Shown here: piece after piece, positions 40,766 to 49,148 of the stretch
Position numbering within the stretch: position 1 is the first letter of the stretch
Layout: the number at the start of each line of letters is the position of its first letter
Source: Trichomonas vaginalis G3
Lineage: Eukaryota; Parabasalia; Trichomonadida; Trichomonadidae
Length of the DNA stretch: 64,000 bases
Direction of reading: 5' to 3'
Assembly: GCF_026262505.1 (NCBI RefSeq)
Contig: NC_067207.1
Span: 23,342,082 to 23,406,081 of the forward strand
Notes under the pieces: model-generated
What the model saw: only the letters and a program-made list of their open reading frames with translations
What the model was told of the DNA's origin: nothing
Database searches by the model: none
Program-made: the position numbers and the translations under genes

Positions 40766-40897
40766 GGTCATGAATGAGAAAAATAAGCCGCTTAGCGGCA
40801 AGGGCGAAGCCCATGAGGTCATTTATTTTTGTCAGCAGTGAGACCATTCATGATAAAAATAAGCCGCTAGCGGCAAGGGTGAAGCCCATGTGGTCAT
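40766..40897 (+). repeat. Duplicated GC-rich motif between convergent genes
   Basis: The block aataagccgcttagcggcaa plus gggcgaagcccatg, followed by gaggtcattta, occurs twice about 75 bp apart, slightly changed. GCCGCTTAGCGGC is palindromic and also occurs at 34621. It fills the space between the PolB stop and the convergent gene, a gene-end position. Confidence 0.7.
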
Positions 40898-41755
40898 TTA
40901 CAATACTGCGATGGTAGAGTTTAAGAGTTGTGCTTCAATGTAGAGACAGTCCTTATGGTCTGGAGGTAAGAACACTGGGCAGTTATGGTCATGAGTGGAG
41001 AACATGTCTATCCAAAACTCACGATTGAAGCCAGTTAATTTATAGTATTTAGGATTTGGCAGTGGTGAAGTTCTTGTATGACCAATGAACTCATTTTCAA
41101 CTCCCTTACTTAAGTTTGAATATAATATAGCTTGCTTTCTATCCCAAATGCCAGGTGTTACAATCTTTGAAAATTCATTTTTCCTCGGAAGCATTGCATC
41201 ATAATTGAAAACATTCTTGAAATCATCACTTGGTTCAGAGATTTGAAATCTTATACGTAATGGATTTTCTTTCTTTTTAGCGACTTCATTGAATGGTGAG
41301 AATACAACAAACTGACAGTCATGTGTTCCATCTTCATTTTCATTAAATTCATAATGAAAGTCTATAAGTTGTGGCTGACTACCTTCTTCTTTCAGTTGTG
41401 CAAGAAACTCACGTAAAGGTTGTAAAGTTTGTACTTCAATGTTAAACTTTTTCTCGAACATTTCATTAAATGAAATCATACATTGCAACAATGTTGTATC
41501 GTCTTTAAAGTATTTGTATATGTGAATGTTTTGGGCGCTTAAAGACTGTTCGTCATTTTCTATCTCGACTTGAAGTATAAAGTCAACTTTCCTAAATGCA
41601 CGTGTTATATACATAGATGTTATGCCAATGTACTTCTCTTCATTTATGTTCACAATCCAGTCTGTTGGAAACTTAAACGTTACTCTGTTCCCCTTTATTT
41701 TGACGTCAGGGTTTTCACTACTGAACGCAACAGATAAAGGTATTTGTCTATACAT
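40898..41755 (-). CDS. Probable Polinton structural protein, 285 aa
   Basis: Starts MYRQIPLSVAFSSENPDV; mixed beta-rich sequence with no membrane span and no known catalytic motif. Its layout is like the 293- and 258-residue proteins of this element (short strands, a C-terminal segment ending in a beta strand, LLNSTIAVL). A virion role is inferred. The ATG is preceded by TTTATTTTTATCCAAACTAA, the element's promoter-like pattern. Confidence 0.5.
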   Translation of the reverse strand: MYRQIPLSVAFSSENPDVKIKGNRVTFKFPTDWIVNINEEKYIGITSMYITRAFRKVDFILQVEIENDEQSLSAQNIHIYKYFKDDTTLLQCMISFNEMFEKKFNIEVQTLQPLREFLAQLKEEGSQPQLIDFHYEFNENEDGTHDCQFVVFSPFNEVAKKKENPLRIRFQISEPSDDFKNVFNYDAMLPRKNEFSKIVTPGIWDRKQAILYSNLSKGVENEFIGHTRTSPLPNPKYYKLTGFNREFWIDMFSTHDHNCPVFLPPDHKDCLYIEAQLLNSTIAVL

Positions 41756-41779
41756 TTAGTTTGGATAAAAATAAACCAT

Positions 41780-42040
41780 TTACTCTTTCTTCACTTCAGC
41801 TTCTTTAGCTTTTGCTTCAGCTTCTTCTCTAGCTTTTTTCGCCAGTAGTCTTGGGTTCTTTTGTCTTCCAGCAGCTAATGCAGCAAGTTGTTTTTCACTA
41901 AGTTTTCTCTTTGGTCTCTCTGGCTTTTGTTCTTGTTTTTGTTCCTTCAGTTCGGATAAAATTTGCTCGCGAATTTCTTTCTTCAATGCTTCAACATCTA
42001 TGACCCCTTGGGTCTTGTCCGTAGGGCTTGTCTGAGTCAT
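41780..42040 (-). CDS. Small charged coiled-coil protein, 86 aa
   Basis: The start is set at MTQTSPTD (42040). The body is helical and highly charged (ALKKEIREQILSELKEQKQE, then KRKLSEKQLAALAAGRQK and an Ala/Glu/Lys tail). It may bind nucleic acid or act as a small virion core protein; no family is recognised. Divergent from the next gene with 45 bp between starts. Confidence 0.5.
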   Translation of the reverse strand: MTQTSPTDKTQGVIDVEALKKEIREQILSELKEQKQEQKPERPKRKLSEKQLAALAAGRQKNPRLLAKKAREEAEAKAKEAEVKKE

Positions 42041-42085
42041 TTGACTGCAGATAAAAAACAAAATTAAAACTTTAACCGATGTAAA

Positions 42086-42516
42086 ATGAGCTTGTCAAAA
42101 TCAGAGCGAGAGTCTATTATATTAAATGACGCAAGAGGAATACAACATCCTTTCTATTACGTAAGTCAGAGTAAAGATGGTAAAATATATGTAAGAAAAA
42201 GAAAGGTTCCATTAGCGAATGCAGAAAGCGACAACATTAAGGTGCATGGCAAGGGTGAAGTCCACGAAGCCCATATAAAACCTTCTGTTCAAACTGAGTC
42301 AAAGAACCAGAAGAAAAGAAGCCAGATGTACTTTCAATAACGAACCAAGAGCTTATTGCAAAGTTCGTGAATTTCATTGAAAAACAAACCGAGTCAAAGA
42401 ACCCTGACCCGCCAGTGAAAGAAGTCGAGACAAAAGAGAATGTACAGTTCATTGAAAATGTCAAGAAACAACTTCCACCACGAATGCCAAGAAGAAGAGT
42501 GAGAATAATGAAGTAA
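42086..42516 (+). pseudogene. Small Polinton gene, broken
   Basis: Begins MSLSKSERESIIL and contains PFYYVSQSKDGKIYV, a segment resembling GFYIHTMKDGRVQFR in the protein at 44648-44884, so the two may be related. The region ends with a basic tail (PPRMPRRRVRIMK). About one break. Function unknown. Confidence 0.5.
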
Positions 42517-42523
42517 ATAGATA

Positions 42524-42543
42524 TTTTTATCTGAAGTAAATAC
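42524..42543 (+). promoter_or_regulatory. T-rich promoter-like motif before the capsid gene
   Basis: ATTTTTATCTGAAGTAAATAC directly precedes the ATG (42544). The same TTTTTAT...AGTAAA arrangement is seen before many genes of both Polintons. Confidence 0.45.
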
Positions 42544-44063
42544 ATGCAGAACGAACAGCTAAACGAATTTACTCCAGCAGAGCATATTCATCAGATTCGC
42601 TCATATTTCGATATCATAGACAATGCAGTTCAAATTGGTGACACTAATAGAAAATATTCTGACGCAAAGATTCCATCACAACCTGGAACTGCTAAAGATA
42701 ACACATGGGTAACATTCAATCTCTCACCTCCTGGTGAAAATATGTTGGACCTTTACAATACATTCATTACGTATAAAATGGAAGGTCAATTTATTGTAGA
42801 TAAAGAAATTGGTTCAGGTTCCAATAAAACAAACCCACCAGGATTTTGGATTGGTTTCGATGACGCTTTCTATGCAGTTGCTGGATATCAAATCCTTGCA
42901 AATGGTCGTATCGTATATTCTCAAGACAACGCAAGAGAAGAAGCATATATAACTTCAAACTCACAAACTACCGAACAAATAAAGAAAGTAGATGTTTTCT
43001 CAAAGACTCGACATGAAGATGTATGGAGTCATTCGGGAACATGCAGAACAGGACAAATTGTTAGTGGTCCAATTACAGCAGGAAAATCATTTGATTTTAA
43101 GCTTCGTTTAAGAATTCCTGTTAGAAGATTCCTTCCATTAGAAGCTATTCGATTTATTCCAGCTTTTGCAGGAAACAGCTTAAAGTAAAGTTCAGTAGCG
43201 ACGCCTTACAATGCACATCTATATCTGTAAATGATATCATTGCTTTCAATCCAACTCTTAAAGTTGCATTTGCTTCAGATTCAAATCCACCGACAAATAA
43301 ATTTGTTCCATGGAATGAACCATTCACTATGATAACGAAGGCAGTAGAAGCTAGTGGAACAGTTACTATTACAACTGTAAACCAGCAACTATTTCGAACA
43401 AAGATGGATTTTAATGAATGTTTCATTCATCCAAAGTCATTCTCTTTAGACCCTAACATTTATACAGAACTTGTAGAACATTATACAAACGAGGCTTTAT
43501 GTTTTCCTGTTAAAGTTATGGATTGGATTCCTATGGACGGTTCATTCTCAAAGAATACAGATAGTTCAAGTGCAACATTTACAGCAGCTTATACGCCTAT
43601 TAATGTTAAAAGTATTTGGGCACTATTTAGAAAGAAAGACAACTATTATGTTAATTTTGAGAACCCTAAGTTTAAATATCTTCAGCTTTCCATGGGAGCT
43701 TATGGAAATATGCCTGCAGAACCTGAAAAATCATATGGACCTGTATTTTATGAAATGGTTGCGAACGCTTGCAATACAAACAATGATATGATATTTAATG
43801 AAGATGTTATGAGGTCATTGGTGGATGATGGTAGTGTGGAACATAAATGGGATAGCTATGACAACACACATTTCTTATGTGGTTTTCCAACAGAAGTGGA
43901 CTTTTGCTTCCAGCAAGGTCAAACATCTACTGCTCCAATAACATACAAATTGTCTGTTAAAGGACCTATTGAACTAGCAACTGAAAATGTACCAAAGCCA
44001 CTTATTGGATTTATGAGGGATTGTTGCTTTGCCATTCAGGTGCGTGCTAATGGCATCCCATAA
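42544..44063 (+). pseudogene. Major capsid protein gene of Polinton 1, broken
   Basis: About 500 codons with the character of the double-jelly-roll Polinton capsid protein: an N-terminal part starting MQNEQLNEFTPAEHIHQ, the motif YQILANGRIVYSQDNAREEA, the strand-rich FKLRLRIPVRRFLPLEAIRF, and a C-terminal part ending KPLIGFMRDCCFAIQVRANG. The corresponding gene in Polinton 2 (62636 to the window edge) shows parallel motifs. About one break, so this copy would not make a full capsid protein. The ATG is preceded by GATATTTTTATCTGAAGTAA. Confidence 0.78.
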
Positions 44064-44140
44064 TAAGATTAGATGACTATAACTTAGCTACGGACGACAG
44101 TGAGGAATAAAGGATGAACGTTTATTTTTAAAGCTTATAA

Positions 44141-44599
44141 ATGAGTTCTTCATCAAGCTCTCGTGAACCTTCACCATCTATGAAACAAACTTTACCAAAC
44201 AATTATGGAGCACCTATTGAATATTTCTTACGAGCTGCACAATGGCAAAGAGCAGTCTCACCAAGGTTAGGTGTTCCACCAGCTCCTGTCAAAAATAGCA
44301 TTTGGTCAAGTCCTTATATAAGATATGGTCTCCCACTAGGTTTGCTAGCTACAGCAGGAGCAGTTATGATGTTGAAAAGAAATAAAGCAAATGTTGTAAA
44401 TAATACTGAAGTAGCTGAAGTTAAACAAACTCCGACACCATCGCCAAAACCAACGCCTTCACAAACAACACCTTCAATGACTCCTGAACCTATGAAAGTA
44501 CAAACTCCTGTTCAAAAGTCAACTCCAAAACCGACTCCAACATTTAAACCAGAACCTACTCCTCAAATAAATCGTAAAACTCCTGCGTTTCCTTACTGA
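44141..44599 (+). CDS. Single-pass membrane protein with Pro/Thr-rich tail, 152 aa
   Basis: The Ser-rich N-terminus (MSSSSSSREPSPS) is followed by one hydrophobic segment at about 65-80 (YGLPLGLLATAGAVMML), then a basic stop (KRNK) and a Pro/Thr/Lys-rich tail of about 70 residues. It lies directly after the capsid gene. It may be a virion membrane or entry protein; this is inference. Confidence 0.55.
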   Translation: MSSSSSSREPSPSMKQTLPNNYGAPIEYFLRAAQWQRAVSPRLGVPPAPVKNSIWSSPYIRYGLPLGLLATAGAVMMLKRNKANVVNNTEVAEVKQTPTPSPKPTPSQTTPSMTPEPMKVQTPVQKSTPKPTPTFKPEPTPQINRKTPAFPY

Positions 44600-44647
44600 A
44601 AAAATAATGTTAGTTTTATTTTATTTGAACATTTTATTTAGAGTAAA

Positions 44648-44884
44648 ATGACGACTAAAGTCACTGAAGCAATGAAACAAAAGTTTTTGGTAGAATACAT
44701 TAAATCAGGAACTATTCCAGAAGGTTTTTACATTCATACTATGAAGGATGGTAGAGTTCAGTTTAGAAAGATAAAGCAACCATTAGATAAAGAAGGAATT
44801 TTGAGAAAGATTAAACTTCATGAGGACAACATTGCTAAACTTAGGAAGAAGTTAGAAGAGTTGGAGAAAGGAAGAGAGTTATAA
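44648..44884 (+). CDS. Small basic Polinton protein, 78 aa
   Basis: Starts MTTKVTEAMKQKF; contains GFYIHTMKDGRVQFRKIKQPL, related to a segment in the gene at 42086-42516; ends in a coiled coil (NIAKLRKKLEELEK). Its last codons lie in the right terminal repeat. Preceded by ATTTTATTTAGAGTAAAATG, a good example of the element's start motif. Confidence 0.55.
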   Translation: MTTKVTEAMKQKFLVEYIKSGTIPEGFYIHTMKDGRVQFRKIKQPLDKEGILRKIKLHEDNIAKLRKKLEELEKGREL

Positions 44885-45743
44885 AGCAATGAATTCAACA
44901 GGGTAGAAATGAGGGTAGAAATGAGGTTAGATCTAACCATCTACCCTAAATTTATTTTTGTGCTATGTTTTCATACGTGTGAGGGTGGTGATATCATTAA
45001 TTTTTTATTTACTGAAAATTTTTATTTGGATGTAAATGACAGAACAAAAGCAACTCATTCGAATTCCACAGTATAACAAACATACATTTAAACATTTATT
45101 CTTCCTTCCTGAGCATAACATGTTCTTTCAAATACATCCGAGACCAGTTGACTTTTCATTGACTGTGTATAAAGATAGAAATAGTTATATCATTAAACCA
45201 TACGATGACGAAGGTAAGTTATGTAAATTGTACGTTAAGAAGTTAGAGAAAGTTTATGGCTTCAAGTATGACTACAATAGGGTTAACACTGATGATGAAG
45301 ATATTGAGGAAAATTTATGAGAACATTAGTGAAGTCGTTAGTGAGAACGATAGTGAGAACGTTTATTTTTACATTAGTGAGTTCGTTAGTGAAGTCATTT
45401 ATGTGTCAGATGGTTTTGTAAATATTTAAGGTTGAGTTGGTGTTATGGTTGTGTGAACGTTAGTGAGAACGTTAGTGAGAACGTTAGTGAGAACGTTAGT
45501 GAGAACGTTTATTTTTTCATGCACGTGCATTGTGTCGCGGGGAGTTGCCATGGGCAATGACCTGCGCACAATATATAACGTACAGAGAGGTGAGATGAGG
45601 TGGTTTATGTGATAAATATTTAAGGTTAAGTTAGTGTTGTCGTTTGTGTTGTAAAATATATGTTAATGGTTTTGTAAATTGTCAAATTCACATATAATGA
45701 GTAAGGTGGAACGCAGTGCCACCATACCCAAGATAACCATACT
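44868..45743 (-). repeat. Right terminal inverted repeat of Polinton 1
   Basis: 876 bp, inverted copy of 24879-25790 with four rather than seven 12-bp units. It contains the second copy of the small terminal gene (45036-45320). Confidence 0.92.
45036..45320 (+). CDS. Polinton terminal-repeat protein, 94 aa, second copy
   Basis: Encoded in the right terminal repeat and identical in amino-acid sequence to 25338-25622. The ATG is preceded by ATTTTTATTTGGATGTAA. Function unknown. Confidence 0.65.
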   Translation: MTEQKQLIRIPQYNKHTFKHLFFLPEHNMFFQIHPRPVDFSLTVYKDRNSYIIKPYDDEGKLCKLYVKKLEKVYGFKYDYNRVNTDDEDIEENL

Positions 45744-46406
45744 AACTGTCTTGTCGTTGAAAACTTCAACTGTCTTATGAGAAGCTGAGAACTTTGTAAA
45801 ATCTTTTGAGATATTTTTTGATACATGACCTGGATCGAATCTTTCAAGATGAGAGACGCCAAATTCTTTAAAGACAGAGACACTTTTGTTATCTCGGTCT
45901 TTAATAATCTCTTTAACATCTTTCAAGATATTGTATTTCTTTAATTGCTTCAAGATGATTCGAGTTCCAGCACTTTCCATATTGTTGGAAGCTCCGGAAT
46001 ACTGAGCATGCTGTCTGTTTCCACCAATATGGTTGATGTTCACGCATGCAAGAACTCTTTTTGTGACAGCATCGAGCGCAGTTACTGTACAACTTGGCGA
46101 GTTTCGCCTGTGCGTCCATCTTGCATCAATGGATAAGTAACCACTGAAGGACTTTCTCGACAGCATTAGGGAAATACTTTTAAGTCTTCTAATCTTATCG
46201 TCACAAAATCTCTGTTGTCTCATGACACCACTCTTCACAGGGGGCTTAGTTCCACAAAGAGAAAGAAAGCGAGCACCTTTTGTATATGGCATTCCGGTCA
46301 TTATGCAAGCACCAAGCATCTGTCGCGCCGAGAGTCGACGACGTTCGTGGAGTAAAATGTTATGCATTGCCTTTGTTTTCCGTTTTGGGTGAACAATATG
46401 GCCCAT
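45744..46406 (-). pseudogene. Kolobok transposase, N-terminal part
   Basis: Starts at MGHIVHPKRK (46406). It holds LSIDARWTHRR (first catalytic Asp region), followed by TVTALDAVTKRV, SNNMESAG and IIKDRDNKS (second acidic region), a pattern typical of Kolobok and related DDE transposases. The frame is cut at the Polinton end. The remaining upstream region to the right terminal repeat (46407-47629) is AT-rich and has no gene. Confidence 0.72.
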
Positions 46407-47629
46407 ACAACAAAAAAAAATGAAATCCCGCCAAAAGTGAAAATTGAATAAAAAGTAATAATTAATAAATATATACTATATCATTAGATGAATATTTTGG
46501 AATAACATTTTAAAATCGAGGTTTTTCAATGGATAACGGTTCAATCAAAAATTTGACCCCATTTTAGAATCTACATTAAAAATGGAACATTTCTGTCGTT
46601 TCAAAATTCCAAAATAACGTTTCTATTCCTCTCAAAAGTAAAAATAAACTTTATTGGGGAAAAAATATTTTTATTTTCCAAAAAAAAATGAAAACCTTAA
46701 ATGCAAATCTAATTTTGATGCTTTTGTTTGTGATTTTTTGGATTTCGAAAAAAATTTGAAAATTCAGACAAGTTACCATTAACACTAATACGTTTCAGCG
46801 AGTCGGTCCCATCAGAGAAATTTTCATAAATCGGCGATATAATTTATTATTTCAGCAAAATATTCTCAGATCCAACTAGAATAAGGTCAAATTATACAAA
46901 TTTAGCAAAGGCTAGTTATCCTACCTATTCAATTAACTTTAATTTTAAATAATTCAAGACAATTCTCAAAATTACCTTAATAATCGCGTTCTCTTCGCAA
47001 AATGACGATTCATCATTCACTACCAGCATAACTGAGGGCTTGTGCTCACAGAATAATACAGATAATTTACTTATTAATGCAAAATTTAGTACCAAAAGGT
47101 AATCATAGAAGATACAAAAAAAGTTTCTTTATTTTGATTGCTGATTTTATTTCTTCTAAAATTTACCAAATCTAAAAAATCCAAAATTGAATGCTATTGA
47201 ATTTCATGTTTATGTAACATATACTATTTATTATATAAGGAATAAAAATTTTATAGTTTTAATCAAAAATAAAGGTGTACTAAATGCATACAAAACAAGG
47301 TATTTTTTACTCATCCAAAATATGTTAACAGTGCTATTTATATAATCAATATCCGAATTTCGAAATCATTTTGATGAAATCTTTATTTTAAAATTGAGTT
47401 GACTGTTAAAATCACCCGAGAAGAGGGATTATCTCAATGAAAAGTACATAAAATAGCAAACGCACAAGATGGCACTATGCAGCTTTATATTGTTATACAG
47501 GATGAACATATAAAATGTTTGGAAAACACTTACTTCGTTCTACAAATGTGTATCTCTTTATATCAAAGATTCTTCTCAAATTATTGAGAGACTTCTCTCA
47601 AAAAAAGGAAAATTTGATAACTAAAAAAA

Positions 47630-47728
47630 ATTATGGCATAACCTCTCGTTTTGCATAGATATATATTTACATGGTCACAGAGCTTATTTTCATTGTCAAA
47701 ACTTAAAAATTTTTAGTGGACTATACCC
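47630..47728 (-). repeat. Right terminal inverted repeat of the Kolobok element
   Basis: Complement of the left end, outermost bases ACTATACCC before TTAA. It reaches to within 92 bp of the start codon of the downstream host gene. Confidence 0.7.
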
Positions 47729-47819
47729 TTAACATTTTTATGGGTAAACTATTCATATTGAAATTTTGAAAGAAAGTTTGGCCAAAGCATCTCATTCAAT
47801 TTTCGAAATATTATTTTCG

Positions 47820-48314
47820 ATGTCTTCTCCAATTAACAACTCCAACTATGCCAAGATGACAAACACCAATGTTGTCTACGTTAGAATCGACAAATTCAAC
47901 AGCGGATCTTTCCTTATCAAAGATAGAAATACTGTTATTGGAACAGTTGGTCCTAGAGGTTCTTTCAGAGATTTCCCAAAGGAATTCTCAGGTGCAAACA
48001 AGAAACCAAGTTTATCATGGGGTTTCAAGTACATAAATGCTAACAATGCCACATTTGTTATCGCATTTTACAAGAAGCGTAAATTCTTCCCAGATGATCA
48101 TATTGGTGAAATAGAACTTAAGGTCTCTGACTTCACACCAAATAAAGTCATCCAAAGAGAATACCCACTTAGAGCTTACACTCACAGAGATATTCCAGCT
48201 AAAGTTAAAATTACTGTCCATGTAGACGAACTTGGAGCTCCAGCCTTCAAGGAAACAAAGATAGCTCAATCTAGACCGTTAGATTATGCTTCATTAACTA
48301 CTTTCTCTCACTAA
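47820..48314 (+). CDS. Small C2-like domain protein, 164 aa
   Basis: The start is set at MSSPINNSNYAK (47820); an ATG at 47766 would add a leader that overlaps the likely promoter. One beta-sandwich-like domain with strands VVYVRIDKF, VIGTVGP, TFVIAFYKK, HIGEIELKVSDF and AKVKITVHVDEL, resembling a C2 domain of the kind that binds membranes; calcium-binding aspartates are not convincing. TCATTCAATTTTC (47791) 30 bp upstream of the ATG resembles the trichomonad TCA-type initiator. A Kolobok transposon end lies 88 bp upstream of the start. A host gene of unknown role. Confidence 0.6.
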   Translation: MSSPINNSNYAKMTNTNVVYVRIDKFNSGSFLIKDRNTVIGTVGPRGSFRDFPKEFSGANKKPSLSWGFKYINANNATFVIAFYKKRKFFPDDHIGEIELKVSDFTPNKVIQREYPLRAYTHRDIPAKVKITVHVDELGAPAFKETKIAQSRPLDYASLTTFSH

Positions 48315-49148
48315 TATCTTTTATTTGTTTGAATATAAATACTACCTTTGTTAGAATTCTAATTCTAATCGCGATTTTGATTTGGCAATGAAATAGTTCA
48401 ATAAACTTTCAAAATTCTTTATCTTATTTTTTACGTCATTCAATTATAAATGTTAATGTTTTATGAAATGACATCTGCTCATTCTCAACGATTTTTAACA
48501 ATTCAATGAATAATCAGATTGAATAGTTTACGAATGGTCATTTTATTCAATTGTTAGCTACCAATATTTTTTTGTGTTCTTTGGCCTATTGGCACTAATT
48601 ATTACTATATTTATATTTCTCAAATGATTTTAGGGATCGATATATATTTATTTTGAATATACATTGTTACAACGATCAAAATAATTTTTGTTTCTTCATT
48701 TCAAATATATTTTATGATTTCATTAGAATGAAAAAAGACTTGAAACAATAATTTTCATAATCATAGCTCTCATACTAATGGAATGAATAATAAAGTATAT
48801 TAATTAATGGTAATAGATTAATATAATGATAGTATATTATCTTGCATATCTCTATATTTTAGTTTTAGAAGTAGTATTTCATTATATTACAAACATTATA
48901 TAATCGAACGCAAAACTCGTTCGAGACAAAGAACAATGCTCCTAGGAGAGCATCCCATGTGAACAAAATTCTGTGATCTCTAAAATTCCTTATTTTCAAG
49001 GACAAAGAATTTCATTCATCAAATCCTTTTTATAAATCTAGAGATTTCTTCTAAAAAAAATTTAGTCAGATTTGAAAAATAGAAATATAATGTTTATCAA
49101 TTATCGAATACAAATATAAAATATAAAATATAAAAATATTAAAGTAGA
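48315..49148. other. Intergenic, no gene seen
   Basis: AT-rich spacer between the C2-like gene and the end of the convergent NPF-repeat gene. It contains GAATAGTTTACG at 48518, a motif seen elsewhere in non-coding parts of the window. Confidence 0.55.

Larger units (their letters stand above)
24879..45743. mobile_element. Polinton (Maverick) 1, 20.9 kb, both ends present, several genes broken
   Basis: Ends start AGTATGGTTATC, within the AGT-type start usual for Polintons, with terminal inverted repeats of about 900 bp. It encodes protein-primed PolB, packaging ATPase, retroviral-type integrase, major capsid protein, probable minor structural proteins, a phage-like tail fibre and a KilA-N protein. 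No adenovirus-type maturation protease was recognised. The two ends are nearly identical, so the insertion is young, yet about six breaks are spread over four genes, so this copy is a fossil. The usual 6-bp target duplication is not evident. It is inserted in the Kolobok transposase gene. Confidence 0.93.
23850..47728. mobile_element. Kolobok-type transposon split by a Polinton
   Basis: TTAA (23846-23849) then GGGTATAGT on the left; the complement, ending at 47728 and followed by TTAA (47729-47732), on the right. The inverted ends run about 97-99 bp (23850-23946, 47630-47728), conserved mainly in the outer GGGTATAGT and the inner GAGAGGTTAyGCCATAAT. Without the inserted Polinton the element would be about 3.0 kb. 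It carries a minus-strand transposase gene now in two halves on either side of the Polinton. The right end lies 88 bp upstream of the probable start of a host C2-like gene. Confidence 0.75.

Noticed and set aside
24879-45743. Adenovirus-type maturation protease in Polinton 1
   Set aside because: No protein in the element shows a convincing His...Asp/Asn...Gln...Cys arrangement, so none was called.
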